From: Lachnospiraceae bacterium | GTDB taxonomy: Bacteria > Bacillota > Clostridia > Lachnospirales > Lachnospiraceae | DNA length: 64,000 nt | Assembly (NCBI GenBank): GCA_021770755.1 | Contig: JAETQI010000012.1 | Location: 1-64,000 of the forward strand | Reading direction: 5' to 3' | In this document: one piece after another, positions 17,866 to 26,816 of the stretch | Numbering within the stretch: the stretch's first letter is position 1 | How the letters are laid out: each line of letters starts with the position of its first letter | Notes under the pieces: generated by a model | Seen by the model: the letters and a program-made list of their open reading frames with translations, nothing else | Database searches by the model: none | Told to the model about the DNA's origin: nothing | Position numbers and translations under genes: made by a program

Positions 17866-18648
17866 ATGGATTTAAAAGATTTTATGGACATGAAGAAGCT
17901 GCAGAAGATACAGGATGACTTCTCAAATGCGACAGGGCTTGCAGCCATAGCAGTCGGAAAAGATGGGGAATACCTGACAGAGGGGAGTAATTTTACAGAT
18001 TTTTGCATGAAATACACGCGCGGATCAGCCGAGGGAAACCGGCGCTGCGTCAAGTGCGACAACGAGTGCAAGGGAACATATTTCTGTCATGCGGGGCTGA
18101 TGGATTTCTCTGTGGATATTATAGTGAACGGTGAGAAGATGGGGGCAGTCATCGGAGGGCAGGTGCTTCCGAATGAGCCTGACGAAGACAAGTTCAGAGA
18201 GACGGCAAAAGAGCTTGGCATCGACCCTGACAGTTATGTGCAGGCGCTCAGGAAAGTGCCTGTGAGCACGGAGAAAAAGATAAGAGCCTCCTCGGAATTG
18301 CTGGGGGTCATTGTGAACCAGCTTGTAAACCTTGAATTTTTCAAGTACAACAATGCGGGAAAGCTTGACTCCGTGAAGGACAGCATCCGGCAGTCAGGGG
18401 AGCTGGTCCAGACCATCAACGAGAAAACAGGTTATCTGAAAGGGATCGCGAAAAAGCAGACGATCCTGTCATTGAATGCCACGATCGAGGCTGCCAGAAG
18501 CGGCGAGGCGGGCGTTGGGTTCGCTGTGGTTGCAAAGAGCATGCAGGATCTGTCCAACCAGTCTGCCGGCATATACAATGACATAGAGAAATCCGTGGAG
18601 CAGATCACACAGCTTATCAACTCGATGACTTCTTTGTTTGATGATTAA
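17866..18648 (+). CDS. Soluble PocR-domain chemoreceptor-like protein
   Basis: A 260-residue protein with no membrane helix. Residues about 5-155 form a PocR-type sensory domain, with a Cys cluster (CVKCDNECKG and CHAGL) typical of that family. Residues about 180-255 contain the methyl-accepting chemotaxis hairpin tip segment ILSLNATIEAARSGEAGVGFAVVA, so it probably contacts CheA/CheW. The signalling hairpin is short. PocR domains bind small organic ligands; the ligand here is unknown. It is preceded by TAGGAGG and followed by a strong terminator. Confidence 0.85.
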   Translation: MDLKDFMDMKKLQKIQDDFSNATGLAAIAVGKDGEYLTEGSNFTDFCMKYTRGSAEGNRRCVKCDNECKGTYFCHAGLMDFSVDIIVNGEKMGAVIGGQVLPNEPDEDKFRETAKELGIDPDSYVQALRKVPVSTEKKIRASSELLGVIVNQLVNLEFFKYNNAGKLDSVKDSIRQSGELVQTINEKTGYLKGIAKKQTILSLNATIEAARSGEAGVGFAVVAKSMQDLSNQSAGIYNDIEKSVEQITQLINSMTSLFDD

Positions 18649-18680
18649 TATTTAATGATTAGCATTTGACGGATCATACG

Positions 18681-18715
18681 AAAAAGATCAGTCCGGTGAA
18701 CGGACTGATCTTTTT
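18681..18715. terminator. Bidirectional rho-independent terminator
   Basis: A perfect 15-bp inverted repeat (18681-18695 and 18701-18715) around the loop GTGAA, with A-run and T-run at its two edges. It lies between the convergent PocR-domain gene and the minus-strand secreted protein gene and can serve both. Confidence 0.9.
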
Positions 18716-18729
18716 ATGATCGATTTGCC

Positions 18730-19428
18730 TTAAAAGCCTTCCACTGTAAAGCGGACAGCATTTACGGGTACATTGAACTCGCTGTGGTACACTCTTCCTT
18801 TGGAGAGAGAGCTGCAGTAGAGGTGTACTTTTGACAGGACGTTTCCGGCGGCATCGTAGAAATAGCCGTAACAGCCCCATTTAGCGAACGCATCGTCCTT
18901 GTAGGAGGTGCATTGATACTGGAGTTTCAGTATGGACTGGTAGTCATTGAAATCAGCATACTTGAAATCATACGGCACGAATTCATAGCTAACCAGTGCA
19001 CAGTAGTTGTCATGGTTGGTCCCGAGCCTCGAAGGAATCTCCATGACCAGCGGCGATGCGGTGATGGTCACATATGCCACAACCGCCGGATTATCGAGGT
19101 GGTACACGGCTGCGACAGTCGTTCCGCCGCTGCCGTAATTTACCTGGTATGCGGCTGCGTTTCCCGCATAGGCTATGGGGGTGATGGCCGCGACATCCGG
19201 ATCCGCGACGACACACGCAAGCCGCGACGCATCGAAACCGTCTCCGAGTACCGCCGTGAAAGTCGCGGAGGCACCTGCCACGATCGTGATGCTGTCGGTG
19301 GAAAGGATCAGACCGCTGCCGACGCTCTCCTTTGCGGAGGAAGATATGGCAGGCATCGAGGCTGCCGCGGACAGGGTCAGGGCACATGTCAGGATAGAAC
19401 AGATTATTTTTTTGAGTCTTGTCTTCAT
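18730..19428 (-). CDS. Secreted protein of unknown function
   Basis: A 232-residue protein with a clear signal peptide (MKTRLKKIICSILTCALTLS, cleavage probably after SSA near residue 32). The first half of the mature protein resembles an Ig-like/BIG2-type fold by pattern (LSTDSITIVAGASATFTAVL). The second half is Tyr/Asp-rich with several Cys. I do not recognise a specific family. It is transcribed alone, against the efflux operon, and ends at the bidirectional terminator. Confidence 0.7.
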   Translation of the reverse strand: MKTRLKKIICSILTCALTLSAAASMPAISSSAKESVGSGLILSTDSITIVAGASATFTAVLGDGFDASRLACVVADPDVAAITPIAYAGNAAAYQVNYGSGGTTVAAVYHLDNPAVVAYVTITASPLVMEIPSRLGTNHDNYCALVSYEFVPYDFKYADFNDYQSILKLQYQCTSYKDDAFAKWGCYGYFYDAAGNVLSKVHLYCSSLSKGRVYHSEFNVPVNAVRFTVEGF

Positions 19429-19657
19429 AATTTTTCTCCTTGTGCAATAAAATTAGTAGACGGGCTGTCATTATTATAATAAAAAAACAGCCGGAATAAC
19501 AAGTAGCAACGTATTAAAAATTTTATAAAAAAATAAAACTTAGATAAAAAATGTCGTATTCTCTTTTATTTTGCAGAAAATTTAGGTAAAATGGCATGTA
19601 GATGTATGGAGCGTGTTGTAAGATACAATAAAAGGAATGCGATAGGAAGGGAAAAGT

Positions 19658-21220
19658 ATGAGGAACAGACAAAGAAAAACGGCGATGTTCATGGGTGTGT
19701 TACTGTCGGCATCGGCACTCTGGGGATGCAGTCAGGCACCGGAGGCGGAGACCGTGGAGGATGTGGCGGTTGTCGAGACAGCAAACCCCGAGGTCGGAGA
19801 GCTGAAACTCAGCGCTGATTTCATTGCCACGATCAATCCCGACGAGTCCGTATATGTGATTCCCAAGGCTACAGCGGAGGTACTTGAAGTCAGGGTTCAG
19901 GCGGGAGATGCCGTTGAGGAAGGGGACATCCTTGCCGTGCTCGACGACACGATGGCACAGCTCTCCATGCGGAACGCGCAGACTGCGGCACAAAATGCGC
20001 AGATCGGGCTCAACAGTGCTAAGCTTGCCTATGACCTCCAGTACGGGGAGGGTGCGACGACACTGAATGACATGCAGTCGGACAACACCGTCTCACAGGC
20101 GGAGGAGGGCGTCAATCAGCTACAGGAGAGCCTGGTGGACACCATGAACGATCTGCAGAAGGCGAAGGACCAGTTAAAGGACAAGGAAAAAGAGCTGGCG
20201 GATCTGAAAGTGAAGTATGATTTTAAGGAAAGTGTCAATGAGATCAAGGATTACGCGGAATCTTTTGACAAAACGACGGCGGAGGGACTGATCGACTATC
20301 TTTCCAATCTGCAGCGATACCAGACAGCAGCCCAGGAGGTGGCGACTGTGGAGGGGACGATCGCGCAGTACAAGTCGGCGATCGACCAGTACGAGGAGGC
20401 TGTGGAGACTTTGCAGGACAACATCGATACTGCGTATGACTCGTACAGTCAGGCGGTAACTGCCAACAATATCAGCAACGGTGAGATCCTGGAAGGACAG
20501 AAACAGGCGTCGCAGAACAGTATTTCACAGGCACAGGTTGGGATCTCGCAGGCGCAGCTTGGCATAGAACAGGCACAGGAAAGTCTGGACAGCTATGTGA
20601 TCAAGGCGTCGATCTCCGGTGTCATAGAGACCGTCAATCTCAAGGAACATGACTTTGCGACATCGAGCAACCCTGCATTTGTCATTTCCAATAAAAATAC
20701 GATGGTTGCCACATATTATGTCAGTGAGGATGTGCGCAACACCTTTTCGGTCGGTCAGAAGGTCGAACTGAAAAAGGATGAAGCACTTTATGACGGTGAA
20801 GTGATAGAGATCGGAAGTGCGATTGACGCCGCGACAGGACTTTTCCAGATCAAGGCGGCTGTCAAGGGAGATACCACGAGCCTGCTCTCCGGCACGAAAG
20901 CTACCGTCACGACAGATACCTATCATGAAAAAAACGTGGTCATCATACCATATGACGCGGTATATTATGACGGTACGCAGGCTTATGTGTACACAGTCGT
21001 GGACGGAAAGGCAAGGAGGACCGAGGTGTCGACAGGGCTTTACGACGCTGACAGGATCGTGGTCACGGAGGGACTTACCAGGGATGACACGATCATCACG
21101 ACATGGTCAGCCCAGTTGCGGGACGGCGTGGAAGTCTCTGAGCCTGGGAGCGGCGGGGATACCGGCAGCGCTGATGACAGTGAAGATAGCGGTAATACCG
21201 AGACAAGTACACAGGAATAG
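19658..21220 (+). CDS. RND efflux adaptor subunit (HlyD/MFP family lipoprotein)
   Basis: A 520-residue membrane-fusion protein. The N-terminus carries a lipobox-like ASALWGCSQ, so it is probably anchored by lipid. A biotinyl-lipoyl-like half (VIPKATAEVLEVRVQAGDAV) is followed by a long coiled coil (residues about 130-290), the second lipoyl half (SYVIKASISGVIETVNL), a beta-barrel and a membrane-proximal domain ending in a Gly/Ser/Asp-rich tail. It lies 13 bases before the RND permease and works with it. Confidence 0.9.
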   Translation: MRNRQRKTAMFMGVLLSASALWGCSQAPEAETVEDVAVVETANPEVGELKLSADFIATINPDESVYVIPKATAEVLEVRVQAGDAVEEGDILAVLDDTMAQLSMRNAQTAAQNAQIGLNSAKLAYDLQYGEGATTLNDMQSDNTVSQAEEGVNQLQESLVDTMNDLQKAKDQLKDKEKELADLKVKYDFKESVNEIKDYAESFDKTTAEGLIDYLSNLQRYQTAAQEVATVEGTIAQYKSAIDQYEEAVETLQDNIDTAYDSYSQAVTANNISNGEILEGQKQASQNSISQAQVGISQAQLGIEQAQESLDSYVIKASISGVIETVNLKEHDFATSSNPAFVISNKNTMVATYYVSEDVRNTFSVGQKVELKKDEALYDGEVIEIGSAIDAATGLFQIKAAVKGDTTSLLSGTKATVTTDTYHEKNVVIIPYDAVYYDGTQAYVYTVVDGKARRTEVSTGLYDADRIVVTEGLTRDDTIITTWSAQLRDGVEVSEPGSGGDTGSADDSEDSGNTETSTQE

Positions 21221-21233
21221 GAGGGCATGACGG

Positions 21234-24200
21234 ATGAGTTCCCTAACTAAGCTGGCCCTTAAGCGGCCTGTTTCAGCCCTGTTGATCGTGCTGGCGCTTT
21301 TCGTCTTTGGCATCGGCTCCGTGTTCGGCTTTAAGATGGAGCTGACACCCGATCTGGAGATGCCCATGTTGTTTGTCATGACGATCTTTCAGGGCGGCGA
21401 TCCGGCGACGACGGAAGAGCTGGTGACAAAGATCATCGAGGATTCCGGAAAGACGCTTTCAGGCGTGGATGCCGTGACTTCGCAGACGACAGAAAATATG
21501 TCCCTGGTCATGTTCTCCTATGAGTATGGCACGGATACCGACGAGGCGTATGCAGACCTTAGAAGTGCGATCGATACGGCGTCGCTGCAGTTGCCGGACG
21601 ATGCACAGGACCCTGTGATCATTGAGATGGACATGAACGCACAGGATATGATGACACTGTCAGTCACATCGACCGGAGACACGGATGTGCTGGCGTTTGT
21701 GGAGGATGAACTCCGCCCGGAGCTGGAGCGTCTTTCCGATGTCGCCCAGATCACCGTATCGGGCGGCGAGGAGGATTATATCCGGATACAGCTCCATAGC
21801 GACAAGATGCAGCAGTACGGCGTGACCATGGCAAATATCAGGACATACATCACGACGACAGACTTTACGATCCCGATCGGCGGTGTGGAGCAGGGTGCAC
21901 AGAGCATCAGCGCATCCGCCTCCTCCAAGCCCGCCAGTCTGATGGATCTGCAGAAGATTCCCATCATCACAGCCAGGGGCACTACCATAGCGCTTTCGGA
22001 TATTGCCACAGTGTCCATGTCGTCCAAGGCAAACAGCAGTATCAGCCGGTTTAACGGACAGGACAGCATCAGCGTCGGTATCGCCAAGGTGCAGAGCGAA
22101 GGTACGGTTGATGTTTCCAACCATGTGAAGTCGCTGATCGAGCGTGTGGCGGCGAAAAACTCGGCGATCCAGATCTCTGTGGCGTACGATGCGGCGGACA
22201 GCATCAAATCGTCGTTAAGTTCGGTGGCGGAGACCCTTGTGCTCGGTGTCCTGTTTTCCATGCTGGTGCTCTTTATCTTTTTCGGGGATTTCAAAGCCAG
22301 CCTGATCGTCGGCAGTTCCATGCCGATCTCACTGCTTGCGACGCTCATCTTTATGAGCTTTGCCGGATTTTCGCTGAATGTGGTCACGATGGGCGCGCTC
22401 GTCATAGCGATCGGTATGATGGTTGACGCATCGATCGTCGTGCTGGAGAGCTGTTTCAGGCTAAAGGACGAGAAGCCGGACTACAAGGATGCGGCGATGG
22501 TCGGCACGAAGGTAGTGGCGTCGTCAGTGTCGGCTTCGACGATCACTACCGTAGTGGTGTACCTGCCGCTTGCGACGATGAAAGGGCTTGCAGGGCAGCT
22601 CTTCTCACAGCTTGGATTTACGATCATCTTTGCCATGATGTCGTCATTGATCGTGGCGATCACGCTGATCCCGATCTTCTTCTGGAAATACAGGCCAAAG
22701 GAGAAGAAGGACACGCTGGCGAACCGGATCGTGGATAAGGTAGGAAACGGCTACAAGACCTTGCTAAAGCATATCATGCTGAAGAAAAAGACAGTCATGC
22801 TGGTGGCGGTGGGACTGTTGGCGCTGTCGTTTGTGCTTGCCGCACAGCTTGACCAGGAGCTGATGTCGGCGACAGGACTTGACAACATGAGCATCTCCAT
22901 AGAACAGCGCGCAGGGACGCGTCTTGAGGTGATGGATGAGAATATCCAGTTTATCGAACAGATGATTATCGACGATACGGACTTTGCAGGGTGCAACCTG
23001 ACGATCAGCGGCTCTTCGGCGACGATCACGGCGTATCCGTCGGAGACGTGTGAGAAGAGCATCAACCAGCTTGTGGATGCGTACAATGCGAAACTGATGG
23101 GCAGCACGAACATGAGTATCATCGTGTCGGCGGCAGGAAGCGGGATGTCCTCCATGATGAGTGTCATGTCGAGCACAGAGGTTGACATGGTCGGCAACAG
23201 CATAGAGGATCTGAAAATTGCCGCCAGGCAGGTGGACGCGATCATGATGGATATTCCGGGTGTGATCAAGACGTCGAGCAACCTGACATCGGACGCCACA
23301 CAGGCAAAGATCCAGATCAATCCGCTGAAATGCATGAACGTAGGACTCACTGCCGTGCAGGTGGCAAGTGAGATGTACAATGCCAGCAGCGGTATCGAAG
23401 TCATGGATATGACGATCGGGACAGAGGAATATTCCGTGAGAATGGAATTCCCGGAGGACAGCTACGTCAGTATGAACCAGTTGTTAAACCTTGAGATCGC
23501 CACCCCGATGGGAAGCATGATCACCGTGGGAGACGTGGCGGAAGCCGTGTATTCCGATGTGCCGAACACGCTCGTGAGGGCGGACGGCAGATACCAGGTC
23601 GCGGTGACGGCGTACACGACGGACGATGCGAAGTTCACGGCACAGAAAGCCATCATAGAGGCGGTGGACGCGGCGGAACAGAGAGGGGAGTTTCCGGAAG
23701 GTGTCGGACAGACGCAGAATATGATGAATGAGATGATCACGGAAGAGTTTACAGCGATCGGAAAGGCGATCTTTACGGCGGTCTTTTTGATCTTCCTCGT
23801 CATGGCAATGCAGTTTGAATCGCCGGTATTTTCGCTCATGGTCATGCTCAGTATCCCGTTCAGCCTGATCGGTTCCTTCTTCCTGCTGTTTATCACAGGT
23901 TCAACGCTGAACATGACCTCTCTGATGGGTGTGCTGATGCTGGTAGGTATCGTGGTGAATAACGGTATCCTGTACGTCGACACGACGAACCAGCTAAAGG
24001 AGACCATGCCGCTCAACGACGCGCTGATGGAGAGCGGTCGCCTGCGATTAAGACCGATTCTGATGACGACATTGACGACGATCCTGTCCATGCTGCCAAT
24101 GCTGTTTACACAAAATGAAAACGCGGCGATGATGAAGGGCATGTCCCTGATCATCATCGGAGGTCTGATCACTTCCACGCTGCTGATCCTGCTGCTCCTG

Positions 24201-24299
24201 CCAAGCTTCTATCTGCTGATGAGCAAGCAGGGCAGAAAGGAAGCGAAGGAGCGCAGACAGATGAAACGCCAGAAGCGGCTTGCGGATAAGGATCTGTAA
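21234..24299 (+). CDS. RND family efflux permease (AcrB/SwrC-like)
   Basis: A 1021-residue resistance-nodulation-division transporter with TM1 at residues 13-33, a large extracytoplasmic loop, six TM helices near 335-485, a second loop and six C-terminal helices. In TM4 the usual VDD pair reads MVDASIVVLE, so the second Asp is Ala. In TM10 the Lys position of AcrB reads GIVVNNGILYVD, as in other Gram-positive members. Substrate is unknown; SwrC relatives export lipopeptides. It forms an operon with the adaptor. Confidence 0.92.
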   Translation: MSSLTKLALKRPVSALLIVLALFVFGIGSVFGFKMELTPDLEMPMLFVMTIFQGGDPATTEELVTKIIEDSGKTLSGVDAVTSQTTENMSLVMFSYEYGTDTDEAYADLRSAIDTASLQLPDDAQDPVIIEMDMNAQDMMTLSVTSTGDTDVLAFVEDELRPELERLSDVAQITVSGGEEDYIRIQLHSDKMQQYGVTMANIRTYITTTDFTIPIGGVEQGAQSISASASSKPASLMDLQKIPIITARGTTIALSDIATVSMSSKANSSISRFNGQDSISVGIAKVQSEGTVDVSNHVKSLIERVAAKNSAIQISVAYDAADSIKSSLSSVAETLVLGVLFSMLVLFIFFGDFKASLIVGSSMPISLLATLIFMSFAGFSLNVVTMGALVIAIGMMVDASIVVLESCFRLKDEKPDYKDAAMVGTKVVASSVSASTITTVVVYLPLATMKGLAGQLFSQLGFTIIFAMMSSLIVAITLIPIFFWKYRPKEKKDTLANRIVDKVGNGYKTLLKHIMLKKKTVMLVAVGLLALSFVLAAQLDQELMSATGLDNMSISIEQRAGTRLEVMDENIQFIEQMIIDDTDFAGCNLTISGSSATITAYPSETCEKSINQLVDAYNAKLMGSTNMSIIVSAAGSGMSSMMSVMSSTEVDMVGNSIEDLKIAARQVDAIMMDIPGVIKTSSNLTSDATQAKIQINPLKCMNVGLTAVQVASEMYNASSGIEVMDMTIGTEEYSVRMEFPEDSYVSMNQLLNLEIATPMGSMITVGDVAEAVYSDVPNTLVRADGRYQVAVTAYTTDDAKFTAQKAIIEAVDAAEQRGEFPEGVGQTQNMMNEMITEEFTAIGKAIFTAVFLIFLVMAMQFESPVFSLMVMLSIPFSLIGSFFLLFITGSTLNMTSLMGVLMLVGIVVNNGILYVDTTNQLKETMPLNDALMESGRLRLRPILMTTLTTILSMLPMLFTQNENAAMMKGMSLIIIGGLITSTLLILLLLPSFYLLMSKQGRKEAKERRQMKRQKRLADKDL

Positions 24300-24305
24300 A
24301 AAATA

Positions 24306-24350
24306 GGCACTGATATTTTTGCTGAAAAAATATCAGTGCCGTTTATTTTA
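24306..24350 (+). terminator. Terminator of the RND efflux operon
   Basis: Arms GGCACTGATATTTTT (24306-24320) and AAAAATATCAGTGCC (24326-24340) pair perfectly over the short loop GCTGA, followed by GTTTATTTTA. It separates the efflux operon from spoIVB. Confidence 0.88.
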
Positions 24351-24403
24351 TAAAAAAATCCATATACTACAATCAGTCAAAAGTATGTAAGGTAGTGGAG
24401 AAA

Positions 24404-25639
24404 ATGAAAAAATATCTCTTATTTTTGTATGTTTTTCTGGGGTTTGCGATCGGGCTGTTCTGCTGGGCGACCTACGCGTATTATCAGAGTACCGTGCCGA
24501 GTACGATCAGTATCAAGGCAGGGACAAGCGAAGAATTTAATCTGCGTATTCCGGCATCGGGGATCCTCAGCACGGATTCCGAGACGGTGCTGGCACTCAA
24601 TCAGCCGCTCACGATCGTGGCAGGGGAAACGACAAGCTCCTATCAGATGCGGCTGAAACTTTTTGGTCTGGTGCCGCTTAAGGATGTCGATATCCAGGTC
24701 ATCGAGAACACGACGCTGACGCCGGTGGGCAGACCGATCGGCATCTATGTCAGGACGCAGGGCGTGCTTGTGGTGGATACAGGCGGTTTTGAGGGCGCAA
24801 ACGGAGACAAGTACGCGCCCTCCGAGTACAAGCTGCAGGCGGGCGATTATCTCACTGCGATGGATGGCGTGGCGATCAGCGACAAGAAGCAGGTTAGGGA
24901 ATATGTGGAGAACGGAAACGGGGCAGAGATCATTTTCCAGGTCTCGAGAAAAGACGAACTGATCCAGGTAAAGATCAAGCCGGAGGCCGACGGGAACAAT
25001 GTATATAAGATGGGCGCGTGGCTGAGGGACAGTGCCCAGGGGATCGGAACGATGACATATATAGACAGTCAGAACCAGTTTGGTGCGCTGGGGCACGGGA
25101 TCAACGATATGGACACAGGAGAGCTCTTAAAGCTTGGAACCGGACTTTTGTACCACACAGAGATCGTTGCCGTCAAGCGCGGTGAGAGAGGAAATCCGGG
25201 CGAGCTGACGGGCGTGATCGAATATAAGCCGGATCAGGTGTCGGGCGTGATCGTGGACAATACGGTACAGGGAATCTACGGTGTGGCGAACGCGGAGCTG
25301 CTGGAGGAGTACACTGCCGGGATGGAGGCGCTGCCGATCGCACTCAAGCAGGAGGTGACGACAGGTCCGGCACAGATCCTGTGCACTATCGACGGCACGG
25401 CAAAATTTTATGATATCGAGATCACAAAGCTCACACCGGGAAAAGATGCGGTGAACCGCCAGATCTCGCTCGAGGTTACGGACGTGGAGCTGCTCTCCAC
25501 GACAGGCGGGATCGTGCAGGGTATGTCAGGCGCCCCGATCGTCCAAAACGGGAGATTTGTGGGCGCCGTCACACATGTGCTCGTGCAGGACAGCACGAAA
25601 GGGTATGGGATATTTATCGAGGATATGCTGGGGCATTGA
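24404..25639 (+). CDS. spoIVB: SpoIVB serine peptidase
   Basis: SpoIVB is the forespore-secreted PDZ protease that triggers pro-sigma-K processing by cleaving SpoIVFA. The 411-residue protein has an N-terminal membrane helix (LLFLYVFLGFAIGLFCW), a PDZ domain near residues 105-190 and the S55 peptidase domain. His231 sits in GALGHGIND and Ser375 in GMSGAP, matching the family catalytic residues. ATG 24404 is preferred over the in-frame GTG at 24395; neither has ideal spacing to a ribosome-binding site. A CATATACTA at 24360-24368 resembles a forespore -10. It is usually next to recN and spo0A, and neither adjoins it here. Confidence 0.95.
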   Translation: MKKYLLFLYVFLGFAIGLFCWATYAYYQSTVPSTISIKAGTSEEFNLRIPASGILSTDSETVLALNQPLTIVAGETTSSYQMRLKLFGLVPLKDVDIQVIENTTLTPVGRPIGIYVRTQGVLVVDTGGFEGANGDKYAPSEYKLQAGDYLTAMDGVAISDKKQVREYVENGNGAEIIFQVSRKDELIQVKIKPEADGNNVYKMGAWLRDSAQGIGTMTYIDSQNQFGALGHGINDMDTGELLKLGTGLLYHTEIVAVKRGERGNPGELTGVIEYKPDQVSGVIVDNTVQGIYGVANAELLEEYTAGMEALPIALKQEVTTGPAQILCTIDGTAKFYDIEITKLTPGKDAVNRQISLEVTDVELLSTTGGIVQGMSGAPIVQNGRFVGAVTHVLVQDSTKGYGIFIEDMLGH

Positions 25640-25659
25640 AAATAGTACCCGGTATATCC

Positions 25660-26640
25660 TTATGCCTGTGCATCGATGACCGATACGCCGATCTGGTCGG
25701 GCTGGATGATATCGTTAAAGATATTTTTGCTGTATTCTATGACTGCCTTTCCAAACGCGGCATTTTTGCCGAACAGTTCATTGTAAGTATTCTGGAAATC
25801 AGCGGTAGTCATATCAACGCTGTCATCAAAGACCATGTTTTTCTGACCGCTGTCAAAGGTCAGACCAAGCTTGGCAAGCTGATCCTTCCGGCTGAGGCAC
25901 AGTTCGTTGAGCCTGTCTATATTTTCGCTCTTGTGCGTGCTGTCCGTGCGGTACGCCGACTGTGCGAAAGAGTTCAGCAGCAGTTTCACGGAATCCTGCA
26001 CAGTGCTGTCAGAAAGCGAGCCGGGCTGTACGAGTCCCAGCGTCGATGTGACTTGTCCTGCCAGTGTCGTAAAGGCAGCCATCAACACGTCGGTCTCTTT
26101 ATAATTCAGCGTTCTGTTGACTTTATACTCAGAAGTAAGATACTGCGCATCTTCGGCAGACTCCTCAACCTTGCGCATGATCTGATCGGCCTTTCCGATC
26201 AGGGAATCATGTCCGATCAAAAGGGCATCGATCGTCTTGTCAGCAGCCTCGGAGAATGTCTTGCTGTCAAAGGTATATTGGCCATTGACGTTCTCGATGC
26301 CGATCTTCTTTAGATTCTTTTGATTGTCGGAGAACAGTTCTTCAAGCTTGGAGAGCTGTTTTTGGACGTCCTTGTCTGTAACGGCTTCGGAGCTGTTTTT
26401 CATGGTATTATAAGATTTGACAAAATCTTCCACCTGATCAGAAAGCATATCCCGCGAGATTCCTTTCGACGTGTAGCGCTTTAATTTTTTGACGCTTTTG
26501 CGGAAAGATCCAGCCTTATCCTGAAGCTTTTCCACGTTGGTATCCGCCTCTGTGACCCTTTTCCCGAAAGTGTGCGTGTAGGAATAATTGTTGTCCTTGA
26601 TCTTGTTGATCAGGTCAAACGGTTTATATTGAATGTTCAT
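25660..26640 (-). CDS. Orphan FliD (flagellar cap)-like protein
   Basis: A 326-residue helix-rich protein without signal peptide. Residues about 65-170 resemble the C-terminal FliD region: VEDFVKSYNTMKN, then a KLEELFSDNQKNLKKIGI and YTFDSKTFSEA pattern like the family's 'Gl..dg.l.ld...l..al'. I see no hook-association N-terminal domain. Its promoter region carries a sigma-28-like GCCGATAT box, which supports late-flagellar expression. An AGGAGG nine bases before the ATG fixes the start. It may be a motility accessory protein rather than the cap itself; the family link is by pattern only. Confidence 0.6.
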   Translation of the reverse strand: MNIQYKPFDLINKIKDNNYSYTHTFGKRVTEADTNVEKLQDKAGSFRKSVKKLKRYTSKGISRDMLSDQVEDFVKSYNTMKNSSEAVTDKDVQKQLSKLEELFSDNQKNLKKIGIENVNGQYTFDSKTFSEAADKTIDALLIGHDSLIGKADQIMRKVEESAEDAQYLTSEYKVNRTLNYKETDVLMAAFTTLAGQVTSTLGLVQPGSLSDSTVQDSVKLLLNSFAQSAYRTDSTHKSENIDRLNELCLSRKDQLAKLGLTFDSGQKNMVFDDSVDMTTADFQNTYNELFGKNAAFGKAVIEYSKNIFNDIIQPDQIGVSVIDAQA

Positions 26641-26683
26641 ATAGAGTTCCTCCTAAATTGAGATATGTAACAATATATAAATA

Positions 26684-26710
26684 ATATCGGCAGATCCGCG
26701 CCAAAGTTAA
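26684..26710 (-). promoter_or_regulatory. Sigma-28 (FliA/SigD)-like promoter
   Basis: On the minus strand the -10 element reads GCCGATAT (26684-26691), one base from the consensus GCCGATAA. It is preceded at 15 bases by TTAA (26707-26710), close to the TAAA consensus. It lies 44 bases before the FliD-like start codon. The extended -10 makes chance less likely, though the -35 is imperfect. Confidence 0.6.
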
Positions 26711-26816
26711 AGGTTTTGAGCGGATAATGTAAAATTTTCAGTAGCAATTCTCTCAAGTATATGGTACACTACAAATTGATGCATCGGAGTTTTTTACGAA
26801 ATGAGGAGGACGCGCA

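Noticed and set aside
18913-19479. A plus-strand 188-codon frame opposite the secreted protein
   Set aside because: The minus-strand frame has a signal peptide and proper leader; the plus frame is Arg/Gly-rich shadow sequence.
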